NCBI GenBank assembly: GCA_023397505.1
Contig: JAEWUC010000001.1
Location: 124,001 to 188,000, forward strand
Direction: 5' to 3'
DNA: 64,000 bases
Source: Bacteroidota bacterium
GTDB taxonomy: Bacteria > Bacteroidota > Ignavibacteria > Ignavibacteriales > Melioribacteraceae
The notes beneath the pieces were generated by a model. That model worked only from the letters and a program-made list of their open reading frames with translations. It searched no databases and had not been told where the DNA came from. Both the position numbers and the translations under genes were made by a program. How positions within the stretch are numbered: the first letter of the stretch is position 1; each line of letters opens with the position of its first letter. Below are positions 53,982 to 62,801 of the stretch, in pieces.

Positions 53982-54010
53982 TTGACTTAATTATCAACAA
54001 AAACTATTCC
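53982..54010 (+). promoter_or_regulatory. Candidate promoter of cysS
   Basis: TTGACT (53982-53987), a 17-nt spacer and TATTCC (54005-54010). The -35 box mirrors that of the divergent cytochrome promoter; together they form the inverted GTCAAAG/CTTTTGAC pattern. Confidence 0.45.
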
Positions 54011-54069
54011 CTGAGTAATTTGAATAAACCGAGGGCTATTCGTATATTTTTTCTCAAATTTTGGAAAAA

Positions 54070-55482
54070 ATGATGAAAATCTATAATACTTTTTCTAAAT
54101 CTAAGGAAGATTTTGTACCGGGCAATCCCGGGTTGGTTACGATGTACACATGCGGCCCAACTGTTTATGATTATTTCCACATTGGAAATGCCCGCTCTTT
54201 TATTGCCTCGGATATGATACGCAGATATCTTGAGTATAAGGGATTTGTAGTGAATTTTGTTATGAATCTTACTGATATTGAAGATAAGATTATTAAAAAG
54301 GCAAATGAGCAAAATAAAACCCCGCAAGAAATTGCCGATGAGTACTCTAGAGCTTTTTTTGATGATTTGGAAAAGTTAAAAGTTAAGCCTGCATCAAACA
54401 ATCCAAGAGCTACAAATTATGTTGCAGATATGATTGCGATGATTAAAAAACTTGAAGTTAACGGACTGGCTTATAATAAAGATGGAAATGTTTTTTATGA
54501 TGTTAAAAAATTTGCAAACTATGGAAAATTGAGCGGTAAAAATTTAGATGAATTGGAATCTGGCGCACGCGTCGATGTGAATGAAGAAAAAAATAATCCA
54601 CTCGATTTTGCACTTTGGAAAAAAGCAAAACAGGGCGAACCAAGTTGGGACAGCCCTTGGGGACTTGGAAGACCCGGCTGGCATATCGAATGTTCTGTAA
54701 TGAGTACTAAACATCTCGGTGAAACAATTGATATTCATGCAGGCGGCAGCGATTTAATTTTTCCGCATCACGAAAATGAAATTGCTCAAAGCGAAGGCGC
54801 GCTTAATAAAAAATTTGTTAAGTATTGGATGCATTTCGGATTCCTGAATATTCAAAATGAAAAAATGTCTAAATCACTCGGTAATTTTTTTACTGCTAGA
54901 GATATCCTTAAGAAGTACTCCGCTGAAGCTGTTAGATTATTCTTTGCACAGTCTTATTATGGTGGACCTCTAAATTTCAGCGAAGAATTACTAAACTCCG
55001 CAGAAAAGGGTGTAGAAAAAATTAAGAATCTGTGCTATAAAATTGAAGAAGAAATTGCAAAAAATACCTCACAAGGTATTGAACCGGAGAATGACGTAAA
55101 ACCGTTTTATGATGAATTCGAAAAAGTGATGGATGACGATTTTAACACTCCCCAAGCTTGTGCGGTAATTTTTGATTTCGTTCGTCAAGCAAACAAAGTA
55201 ATTGCTGAAAATGATAAAATTTCGGTTTCATTTTATAATAAACTTAAAAAGTTTCTACAAGATACTGCCGAAGGCGTGTTGGGTATTATTCACTTTGGGG
55301 AATTAAAATCTTCATCAAAAGAATCTTTGGAAGATGAACTAATACAATTATTAATTAACCTTCGTCAATCTCTTAAGCAGGAAAAAAATTACTCGATGGC
55401 TGATTTTATTAGAGATGGAATGAACAAAATTGGAATAGAATTAAAAGATACAAAGGAAGGCGCTTCTTATAAGAAAAAATAG
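54070..55482 (+). CDS. cysS: Cysteinyl-tRNA synthetase
   Basis: A class I synthetase of 470 residues. The zinc-binding Cys of TMYTCGPTVYDYFHIGNARSF is followed by HIGN, a frequent CysRS form of HIGH. GRPGWHIECSVMSTKHLG and HHENEIAQSEG provide the other zinc ligands, and the KMSKS loop is KMSKSLGNF. The start is ATG at 54070 or the next ATG (54073), after TTGGAAAAA. A C-terminal part of about 160 residues is helical, as usual. Confidence 0.95.
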   Translation: MMKIYNTFSKSKEDFVPGNPGLVTMYTCGPTVYDYFHIGNARSFIASDMIRRYLEYKGFVVNFVMNLTDIEDKIIKKANEQNKTPQEIADEYSRAFFDDLEKLKVKPASNNPRATNYVADMIAMIKKLEVNGLAYNKDGNVFYDVKKFANYGKLSGKNLDELESGARVDVNEEKNNPLDFALWKKAKQGEPSWDSPWGLGRPGWHIECSVMSTKHLGETIDIHAGGSDLIFPHHENEIAQSEGALNKKFVKYWMHFGFLNIQNEKMSKSLGNFFTARDILKKYSAEAVRLFFAQSYYGGPLNFSEELLNSAEKGVEKIKNLCYKIEEEIAKNTSQGIEPENDVKPFYDEFEKVMDDDFNTPQACAVIFDFVRQANKVIAENDKISVSFYNKLKKFLQDTAEGVLGIIHFGELKSSSKESLEDELIQLLINLRQSLKQEKNYSMADFIRDGMNKIGIELKDTKEGASYKKK

Positions 55483-55552
55483 TTTACGAAAAATTAATTC
55501 CGATTTAATGAGAATTATTTATAAATTTATTCTGCAATTCAAGGGTTACTCA

Positions 55553-56320
55553 ATGAAAAAATTATCAGTAATATTTTTATTCCTTATTTCGAGTTTGATA
55601 ATTGCTCAAGGAACAAGCGGTTCCAATGCAAAATTTGAATACCGTAATCTTATTGATTTACCAACAGCAGGAATTCTTGAAAAAGGTTTTGTCGGAATTA
55701 CTATGGATTTAATGCATGCCGGAGTTCTAATCCCTAAGATCGAAGTCGGTGTTATGGATGGTTTCAGTTTCGGTATATCTTACGGCGGTTCAAACATTAT
55801 TGGCAGTGGTAAGGTTGATATGTATTCTTTACCCGGCGTTAATTTACGGGTAAGAGTTTTGGATGAATCAATAACATTGCCTGCGTTTACCATTGGTTTT
55901 GATTCCCAAGGCAAAGGATATTACAACGATAATTTGAACAGATACCAAATTAAAAGTCCGGGGTTTTTTGTTGCAGCTTCTAAGAACTTCGACTTCCTCG
56001 GGTATTTAAGTCTTCATGGAGTTATTAATTATTCATTGGAAAGAGATGATGCCGATAAAGATTTAAACCTTGGTGTCGGTTTTGAAAAAACTATTGGCGG
56101 AAAATTTTCTATTGTTGGCGAATATGATTTTGCAATTAACGACAATACCGGAAAATCACTTGGCGACGGTAATGGTTTTATGAATTTTGGAATTCGTTGG
56201 TCAGTAGGTGATGGTTTCACTCTCGGATTAAATTTAAGAGATATTCTAGATAACAAGAAAGTATCAACAGCAGCAGCCGATAGAGGTATTTTTATCGATT
56301 TTGTTAAAGGTATATTTTAA
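55553..56320 (+). CDS. Secreted hypothetical protein, YjbH-like outer-membrane type
   Basis: A 255-residue protein with a signal peptide (MKKLSVIFLFLISSLIIAQ, cleavage about 19) and a beta-rich mature part. The stretch GILEKGFVGITMDLMHAGVL and the repeated glycine/aromatic strands (GFSFGISYGGSNIIGS, RWSVGDGFTLGLNLRDIL) suggest an outer-membrane barrel. The family is not certain; YjbH-like proteins look similar. It begins 70 bp after cysS. Confidence 0.65.
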   Translation: MKKLSVIFLFLISSLIIAQGTSGSNAKFEYRNLIDLPTAGILEKGFVGITMDLMHAGVLIPKIEVGVMDGFSFGISYGGSNIIGSGKVDMYSLPGVNLRVRVLDESITLPAFTIGFDSQGKGYYNDNLNRYQIKSPGFFVAASKNFDFLGYLSLHGVINYSLERDDADKDLNLGVGFEKTIGGKFSIVGEYDFAINDNTGKSLGDGNGFMNFGIRWSVGDGFTLGLNLRDILDNKKVSTAAADRGIFIDFVKGIF

Positions 56321-56459
56321 TACTCTGTAGAATTAACCAAACATAATAGTCTATAAATCTATACAACTCGGAATCTTTGCATCCCTTTTTGCTCTACTTT
56401 TTAAACTTATCAAGGCATAATTTTTGTGTAACTAATTAGAAAAACAAATGGGTGGTTGT

Positions 56460-57428
56460 ATGAAAACATTAACGAAAATATTTGTGATTCTGCCTCTTCT
56501 TTTCTTGGGTGGGTGTTATACGCAAATGTATTTCCCGGTTTCTCAATCCCGCAGTAATGAATATGAACAAGAAGATGAATATTATGAAGAGGATTATGAT
56601 TCAACATATAATGAGGAGGCCTACGACGACGTTGCAATAAATAATTATTATTACGACGATTATTACAGCGGATACCGAAGATATTTATGGGGCTATCATC
56701 CTTCTTGGGGTTTTTCTGTTAGATATAGTTATTATGATCCATATTGGTGGGATTGGAATTGTTGTTCTCCGTGGTACTGGGGTTACCGCCCTTATTATTA
56801 CAGCAGCTATTGGGGATATTACGACCCTTACTATTATAATTATTGGGGGCACTATGGAGGCGGTTATTACGCCGGAACTTCAAAATACAGAAATACATTT
56901 ACAGGTTTGAGAAATAATTCAGGTGAAAGAGGAATGCCCGGTTATCGCGGAAATACTAGAGATGGAAGTTCTAGAAACGGTGGAAATTCAGCCTCTGTAC
57001 GCGATAGAGGAGGCAGAAACACTGATGTTGATCTAAACAAAGCTAGTGTTGGCAGAAGTGCCGGAAGTTCAAGCGCTGTAAAAGCAAATCCTAATAAAGA
57101 CAATTCAAGATCAGCTGTAAGAGATAGAACAAACAGAACAAACAGCGGAGAAAAATATACTGCTCCGTCATCTCGTAACAGCAGTACACCACGAAGCGGA
57201 GATAGTTCTAGAAAAACTGGAAGGAGTTCGTCAGGTTCAAAACAAAGAGAGAGTTCATCGCCATCATATAATCCGCCGGCAAGATCGTCGTCACCGTCAT
57301 ATAGTCCACCGCCAAGTTCGAGTTCAGGATCAAGATCATCCGGTTCTAGTTCAAGCAGTGGAAGATCAAGCGGCAGTTCTAGCTCAAGCAGCAGCAGTGG
57401 AAGTGGCAGCAGCGGTAGAGGCAGGTAA
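56460..57428 (+). CDS. Tyr/Trp-rich lipoprotein with Ser/Gly/Arg-rich low-complexity tail
   Basis: A 322-residue lipoprotein with lipobox LFLGGC (Cys about 19). Three low-complexity zones follow: an acidic Tyr-rich part (about 35-75), an aromatic Tyr/Trp/Gly part with a Cys pair (WNCCSPWYWGYRPYYY, about 95-145), and a Ser/Gly/Arg/Pro-rich tail (about 150-322) ending in long Ser runs. No catalytic domain is visible. The form suggests an adhesive or matrix-like surface protein. The ATG at 56460 follows ATGGGTGG. I recognise no family. Confidence 0.7.
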   Translation: MKTLTKIFVILPLLFLGGCYTQMYFPVSQSRSNEYEQEDEYYEEDYDSTYNEEAYDDVAINNYYYDDYYSGYRRYLWGYHPSWGFSVRYSYYDPYWWDWNCCSPWYWGYRPYYYSSYWGYYDPYYYNYWGHYGGGYYAGTSKYRNTFTGLRNNSGERGMPGYRGNTRDGSSRNGGNSASVRDRGGRNTDVDLNKASVGRSAGSSSAVKANPNKDNSRSAVRDRTNRTNSGEKYTAPSSRNSSTPRSGDSSRKTGRSSSGSKQRESSSPSYNPPARSSSPSYSPPPSSSSGSRSSGSSSSSGRSSGSSSSSSSSGSGSSGRGR

Positions 57429-57467
57429 GTGAATTTATTTCCTAATAAAAATTCAGACGAGGAATAA

Positions 57468-58916
57468 ATGAAATTAATGAAATCAATTGTGTTGTTGTTT
57501 ATATGTACCGCAGCATCTATCTATGCACAGAATTATAATGATGCTTTGCGGTTGACTGAACCGGGGTTTGTCACAAGTCCCCGTGCACTAGGAATGGGTA
57601 ACGCATATATTGCTGCTGGTAACGATTTTAGTGCTTCGCTTTTTAATCCTGCAGGATTTGGATTGGTTAATAGAACAGAGTTTTCTGCAAGTGTAAATTA
57701 TAACTCATTTAAGAATAACACTGCTTTCTTAGGTAAAAATACAAATTACTCAAACAGCGTAACCGATATTAACCAAGTAGGATTTGCGTTACCTTTGCCG
57801 ACTTCACAAGGAAGTTTAGTCCTTGGATTCGGATTCAATCAATACAAGAAATTTGACAGCGCGGTAAAATTCTCCGGATTTAATTCTGCTAATAATTCAA
57901 TGATTCAAGATCTTACAAGTTATAATGATGATATTGCCTACGAACTTGGTTTAAGTTATCCTCTATTTGATAATCAAAATCAACATATAAAAGATACTAC
58001 CTTAATAGGCGGACAATTAAACCAATCCGGCAATATTGTTCAAAGCGGAGGATTAAATAGCTGGACATTTTCCGGTGCAATTGAATTTCAAAAAAATCTT
58101 TTTGTTGGAATTAATTTAACACGCATTGATGGTGATTTTAGAAGAGACCGCGAATACTGGGAAGATGATATCTACAATAATTATCCTCTTTCATTGCGTT
58201 TGGATCCTGATTATCCCGAAACTGCCGATTTCCAATCCTTCTATTTAAATGATATAATTAGATGGGATGTTGGCGCATGGGATTTAACATTAGGTCTTCT
58301 TGCAAAATTGAATGATAACTTTAACTTTGGATTTACAATCAGACTTCCGCGTACTTTTGATATAAACGAAACATATTATGTTGACGCAAATGCAGATTTT
58401 GGTACCGGTAAAAGTTATTACCTCGATCCGCCGATAGAAAACAAAGTTGAGTATTCAATAAAATCGCCGATGGAAATTGCTGTGGGCGGCGCATTCAATA
58501 AAAATAATATTACAGTCAGCTTTGATGCAAAAATGATTGATTATTCCCAAATGGAATTTAAAAGTGGTTTGGATGAAGGAGCAATTTCCGATAATAACCG
58601 GGATATAAAAGATCTATTCAGAACCGTGATTAATATGAATGCGGGTGTTGAATATGTAATACCTAATTTAGGATTGGCATTGAGGGGCGGTTTTATGTTC
58701 AGACCTTCGCCGTTTGTCGACGACCCATCGGAGTATGACAAGAAATTTGTAACTCTCGGCATCGGCATTGAAACAAATAAAAACGTAACATTTAATCTTG
58801 GTTATGCTTACGGATGGTGGAAGGATATTGGCGATAATTACGACAGCGGAATTTCAAGAACCAACCAGGAAATAACTCATAATAATTTATTAATGGGAAT
58901 TAAATATTATTTCTAA
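57468..58916 (+). CDS. Outer-membrane protein of the OmpP1/FadL/PorV type
   Basis: A 482-residue protein with a signal peptide (about 1-20). The N-terminal pattern SPRALGMGNAYIAAGNDFSASLFNPAGFGLV is shared by OmpP1/FadL and PorV-like barrels. The rest alternates strand-forming segments, ending in NNLLMGIKYYF with a C-terminal aromatic. Family members import hydrophobic substrates or act as T9SS outer-membrane shuttle proteins; the latter would fit the T9SS cytochrome in this window, but this is inference. Confidence 0.78.
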   Translation: MKLMKSIVLLFICTAASIYAQNYNDALRLTEPGFVTSPRALGMGNAYIAAGNDFSASLFNPAGFGLVNRTEFSASVNYNSFKNNTAFLGKNTNYSNSVTDINQVGFALPLPTSQGSLVLGFGFNQYKKFDSAVKFSGFNSANNSMIQDLTSYNDDIAYELGLSYPLFDNQNQHIKDTTLIGGQLNQSGNIVQSGGLNSWTFSGAIEFQKNLFVGINLTRIDGDFRRDREYWEDDIYNNYPLSLRLDPDYPETADFQSFYLNDIIRWDVGAWDLTLGLLAKLNDNFNFGFTIRLPRTFDINETYYVDANADFGTGKSYYLDPPIENKVEYSIKSPMEIAVGGAFNKNNITVSFDAKMIDYSQMEFKSGLDEGAISDNNRDIKDLFRTVINMNAGVEYVIPNLGLALRGGFMFRPSPFVDDPSEYDKKFVTLGIGIETNKNVTFNLGYAYGWWKDIGDNYDSGISRTNQEITHNNLLMGIKYYF

Positions 58917-58984
58917 AATATTTTGATATACCTATTTTATAAAAAATTCGATCTACACACCTTCTCTTGATTGACAACCCCCAT

Positions 58985-59013
58985 AAAGCACCTTAATTTA
59001 AAGGTGCTTTTAT
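58985..59013 (+). terminator. Intrinsic terminator or attenuator just before rsgA
   Basis: AAAGCACCTT (58985-58994) pairs perfectly with AAGGTGCTTT (59001-59010) around AATTTA, and then TATTTT follows. It lies only 19 nt before the rsgA start, so rsgA expression needs read-through, a promoter inside this short space, or regulated attenuation. Confidence 0.85.
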
Positions 59014-59021
59014 TTTAAACC

Positions 59022-59026
59022 GGAGG
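59022..59026 (+). promoter_or_regulatory. Shine-Dalgarno site that fixes the rsgA start at ATT
   Basis: GGAGG with the 5-nt spacer TAAAA before ATT at 59032. No ATG, GTG or TTG occurs in frame between the stop at 58999 and the ATG at 59098, which is 22 codons too late. Confidence 0.8.
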
Positions 59027-59031
59027 TAAAA

Positions 59032-59985
59032 ATTAAAGGAACGCTTTACAAAGTTGAAAGTAAAGATTATTACATCTTTGATGAAAATGGGAATGAAATG
59101 CGCTGTTCGCTGCGCGGTAAATTTCAAAAAACATTTTCGTTAAAAAAAGATAAACTTTATGCAGTTGATATTGCTTGTGTAGGTGATAGAATTGAATATG
59201 ATAATAACCAGGATGGAAGCGGCGTAATAACAGAAATATTCCCAAGACGAAATTATATTTCAAGAAAAGCGCCGCGCATTAAAGGTGCAAGCACACGCGG
59301 TCAGCGGCTTGAACAAATTGTAGCTGCAAATGTTGACAACTTAATTATCGTATCAAGTACAAACTCACCACGTTTTAATAACCGTTTAATTGATCGTTTA
59401 ATTGTGGCGGGTGAAAGTTCGCACATTAATCCCATTATCGTTATCAACAAAACCGACCTTGACGGAAAAAAAGATTATGAAACCTGGACCTCACTTTATA
59501 AAAGTATCGGTTATGAAGTTTTTGAAACAAGCGTATTGAAAAATACCGGATTGGAAAAATTAAAAAATTCGCTTCATGGAAAAGCAAATCTTATTTGGGG
59601 GCAATCTGGCGTTGGAAAATCATCTCTTCTAAATTCTCTTTACCCGGATTTGAAATTGAAAACCGGGATAATCAGCGAATACTCTTCTAAAGGTAAACAC
59701 ACAACAGTTACTTCTTTAATGAGATTGGTAGAAGAAAATACTTTTATTATCGATACACCCGGAATACGTGAATTAGATCCATACGGAATTAAGAAGGAGG
59801 ATTTGAGCCATTATTTTAAGGAGTTTGCCGAGGTGAATGATAATTGCCGTTTCAATACGTGTACTCATTTTCACGAGCCGGGCTGTGCAATAGTCGAAGA
59901 AGTTAATAAAGGTAGAATAAGCGGCGAGCGTTATCAAAGTTATCTAAATATTCTTGAAACGATTGAAGAAGACTTATTTTTTTAG
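59032..59985 (+). CDS. rsgA: Ribosome small-subunit biogenesis GTPase RsgA with probable ATT start
   Basis: A 317-residue GTPase for late 30S maturation. It has an N-terminal OB-fold ((M)KGTLYKVESKDYYIF... MRCSLRGKF), then the circularly permuted GTPase with NKTDL (G4), GQSGVGKSSLLNSL (G1) and DTPGIREL (G3). A zinc domain NCRFNTCTHFHEPGC follows. The first canonical Met (59098) would cut 22 residues of the OB-fold. ATT at 59032 with GGAGG 5 nt upstream restores the family N-terminus. The end overlaps the convergent ATP-grasp gene by 12 nt. Confidence 0.92.
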   Translation: MKGTLYKVESKDYYIFDENGNEMRCSLRGKFQKTFSLKKDKLYAVDIACVGDRIEYDNNQDGSGVITEIFPRRNYISRKAPRIKGASTRGQRLEQIVAANVDNLIIVSSTNSPRFNNRLIDRLIVAGESSHINPIIVINKTDLDGKKDYETWTSLYKSIGYEVFETSVLKNTGLEKLKNSLHGKANLIWGQSGVGKSSLLNSLYPDLKLKTGIISEYSSKGKHTTVTSLMRLVEENTFIIDTPGIRELDPYGIKKEDLSHYFKEFAEVNDNCRFNTCTHFHEPGCAIVEEVNKGRISGERYQSYLNILETIEEDLFF

Positions 59986-60879
59986 CGCTAGAATTTTTTT
60001 GCGCATACTTTTTATAAACTCAGCGACAACAACATCAGGTACTCCGTCCGGGTGATTCGATTTTAATCGCATATCACACTGGTCGTTAACATAATCTATT
60101 AGAACAAATCTATGATTCTTCGTAAGTGCAATTTCAGTTGAAAAATAATCGAGCCCGTTTAATCTTGCCAATCGCCGTGTAATTCTAAACAGCGAAAGCA
60201 AGTGATATTTTTTTATATGTTTTGCTGTTACTAAATTATAAACGTGAGTGTAATCGTCCCAAAAAGTTGGAATCACTTTCCCGAATGCCCAGAATACTCT
60301 AAACCACGCCCGCTTGCCTTCTATTATTCTTGGATGAATTTTTTCCTGAACCATGATTAGTTCATTATAATTTTTTTGTCTTTCCAATTGAATTTGCTCA
60401 AGTGAAATCCCGTTTCTTACAACACCCTCACCACCGCCTGTATAAATTGCCGGTTTTATTATAAAGGGGCACCCGATATAATTAATATCTTTATCTGATA
60501 TATTCATTCGTTCATCGGTATTGAACGAAGGTAATATAAAAGTTTTTGGCAATTCAAATTTTCTTTTCACTAATTTTTTGTGCATAAGGTATTTGTTTAC
60601 GGCTTTGGTTACTTTATGGTTAGGATTAATAATAAAACATCTTCTTCTTGATAAAATTTTTGTGATTTGTTCGAATTCAGGATCTTCATCGGATGCGCGG
60701 TCAAGATAAGCAGAGAATAGAAGTTCTTTATCTCTCAGTTTCTCAATTACTTCGTATAAATTATGTTCGTGTATTATAAATGTTTTAAGACCGTTTTTTT
60801 GGAAAATATTTTCAATCAAGTCGATGAACTCTTTGTCGTAAATCCATGTATATGATATTGCGAGGTCGTAACGGTCCAT
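59974..60879 (-). CDS. ATP-grasp domain protein of unknown substrate
   Basis: A 301-residue protein with an ATP-grasp arrangement: an N-terminal pre-ATP domain, the segment GCPFIIKPAIYTGGGEGVVRN (nucleotide-binding Lys and Gly-rich loop, about 130-150), EKIHPRIIEGKRAWFRVFW, and the C-terminal metal site FVLIDYVNDQCDMR. The family joins a carboxylate to an amine or thiol using ATP. No substrate-specific partner gene is adjacent. Its start is a clear ATG at 60879. Confidence 0.75.
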   Translation of the reverse strand: MDRYDLAISYTWIYDKEFIDLIENIFQKNGLKTFIIHEHNLYEVIEKLRDKELLFSAYLDRASDEDPEFEQITKILSRRRCFIINPNHKVTKAVNKYLMHKKLVKRKFELPKTFILPSFNTDERMNISDKDINYIGCPFIIKPAIYTGGGEGVVRNGISLEQIQLERQKNYNELIMVQEKIHPRIIEGKRAWFRVFWAFGKVIPTFWDDYTHVYNLVTAKHIKKYHLLSLFRITRRLARLNGLDYFSTEIALTKNHRFVLIDYVNDQCDMRLKSNHPDGVPDVVVAEFIKSMRKKILALKK

Positions 60880-60998
60880 TATTCACTTTATTGTTGATAA
60901 ATTTTCGTAAAGATAGGCAATAGGTAGTGCAGGTTCAATCTTTTGTCTTGTTAATAAAACATTGAACAACTATTTTTTCATTCAAATTAATGGAATTT

Positions 60999-62801
60999 AT
61001 GAAATTAAAAACAGTCATATTATTATTGTTTGTTATCCTTTGGGGATGTTCGTCTGATTTAACAAAAGAAGATAATGCTAAAGTAATCCAGAATCTAAAA
61101 AGTACCGAAAGCAAGAACCTTGCATTCGAAAAATTTATTCAAGGCAATATTTTTGAAACCCAAGGGCAATACAATGAAGCAACTGAACAATACTTGGAAG
61201 CGGCTAATTTAGATCCGCAGCCTGGTATATTTTATGCCCTTGCTAAAAATTATTATAGATTGAATAAGTTAGCCAACGCTCTCAAATATGCAAAGGATGC
61301 CGCTAATCTTGAACCAGGAAATATTGAATATCTTGAAATCCTGGCATCTATCTATTCCGCGTCGTTGTTGAACGATTCGTCAAAAGCTATTTATGAAAAA
61401 ATTGTAGAAATCGATTCAACAAATGCTTCGGCTTATTTTCAGCTAGCACAACTAAACGAAGCAAAAAGGCCGAATCAAGCGCTTGAATTGTATAAAAAAG
61501 TTATTGATATGGTTGGACCCGAGTGGAGTGTTCTTGTAAGATTGGTAGACCTTAACGAACGAATGGGTAATATTGATGAGACCATAAAGACAGTTGAGGA
61601 ATTACTAAAATTAAATCCTTCTGATTTACAGCTGCAAAAAGTTCTGATTGATTCATACCTTAAAACTAAAAATTATGATGCCGCGTTAAAACTTACAAAC
61701 GAATCATTAGTGAGTTATCCCGATGATCTAAACTTACGCGAACTGAAAGGAAATATTTTCTTACAGCAATCAAAATGGAAAGAAGCATATGTTGAATATT
61801 CACAACTTGTTGGTGATAAGTCGCTTTTGTTTGACGATAAATTAAAAATCGGCTCGCTTTTTCTTTTTGCTGCAGAAAAAGATTCCACCAACCTGGAGCT
61901 TGCAAGTAATATATTTAAGGAGATTAATAAAGATTCGCTGGATTGGCAGGTTAACGCATATCTTGGCGAAATTGAATTACGAAGGAAGAATGATTCTACT
62001 GCAATTAAGTATTTTAAAAATGCTGCATCAATGGCAGAATGGAATCCGCAACTATGGGGCAGGGTTGGGGGAATTTTATTTGATAGTAGAAAATATGACG
62101 ATGCAATTGAATTTATGAGTCAAGCTGCCGAAAAATTTCCGAATGATTTTCTCATAAACCTAGTTTACGGTTTATCTCTTGCGCAACAAAATCTTCATGT
62201 AGATGCAAAAATTTATTTGCAGCGTGCATTGAATCTTAATCCGAATGATCTAACAGTTTTATCTGCATTGGGCTTTTCTTTAAATCAACTTAAAGAAACA
62301 GAGGAGGCATTAAAGCATCTTAACAAAGCGCTTGCCGCAGATCCGGATAATATTCAAATAATAGGGCAGACAGCTTTAATTTATGAATCGCAAAAAGACT
62401 ATCAAATTTCAGATTCACTTTATATGCACGCGTTAAGTATTGATTCAACTAATGCTCTGATTCTCAACAATTATGCTTATTCGCTTTCGGAGCGAAATAT
62501 AAAATTAGATGAAGCGCTTAGGATGTCCCAACGAGCTGTTGATACCGATCCGAAAAATTCATCTTATCTTGACACTATCGGCTGGATTTATTTTATGCTG
62601 GGTGACTACAACAAAGCAGAAGATTATATTGAAGAATCATTAAAACAAGATGCAAACAGCGCAACTGTTATTGATCATCTCGGCGATGTTTATTTTAAAC
62701 TTGGCGATAAAAGCAAAGCATTACAGCAGTGGAAAAAGGCTTCCGAGCTTGACCCTGATAATGAAAAGATAAAATCAAAAATTGAAAAAGGTGTAATTTG
62801 A
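60999..62801 (+). CDS. Tetratricopeptide-repeat lipoprotein
   Basis: A 600-residue lipoprotein (lipobox LWGC, Cys about 17) made of some 14 TPR-like helix pairs, e.g. QGQYNEATEQYLEAANLDP, DLTVLSALGFSLNQLKETEE and ATVIDHLGDVYFKLGDKSKA. The last motif DHLGDVYFKLGDKSKALQQWKKA is the familiar end of such proteins in the Bacteroidota group. It probably scaffolds an outer-membrane or periplasmic complex. It overlaps the DUF4292 gene by 4 nt. Confidence 0.85.
   Translation: MKLKTVILLLFVILWGCSSDLTKEDNAKVIQNLKSTESKNLAFEKFIQGNIFETQGQYNEATEQYLEAANLDPQPGIFYALAKNYYRLNKLANALKYAKDAANLEPGNIEYLEILASIYSASLLNDSSKAIYEKIVEIDSTNASAYFQLAQLNEAKRPNQALELYKKVIDMVGPEWSVLVRLVDLNERMGNIDETIKTVEELLKLNPSDLQLQKVLIDSYLKTKNYDAALKLTNESLVSYPDDLNLRELKGNIFLQQSKWKEAYVEYSQLVGDKSLLFDDKLKIGSLFLFAAEKDSTNLELASNIFKEINKDSLDWQVNAYLGEIELRRKNDSTAIKYFKNAASMAEWNPQLWGRVGGILFDSRKYDDAIEFMSQAAEKFPNDFLINLVYGLSLAQQNLHVDAKIYLQRALNLNPNDLTVLSALGFSLNQLKETEEALKHLNKALAADPDNIQIIGQTALIYESQKDYQISDSLYMHALSIDSTNALILNNYAYSLSERNIKLDEALRMSQRAVDTDPKNSSYLDTIGWIYFMLGDYNKAEDYIEESLKQDANSATVIDHLGDVYFKLGDKSKALQQWKKASELDPDNEKIKSKIEKGVI

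Noticed and set aside
53941..53988. Operator-like inverted repeat GTCAAAG...CTTTTGAC
   Set aside because: It is sufficiently explained by the two -35 boxes of divergent promoters.
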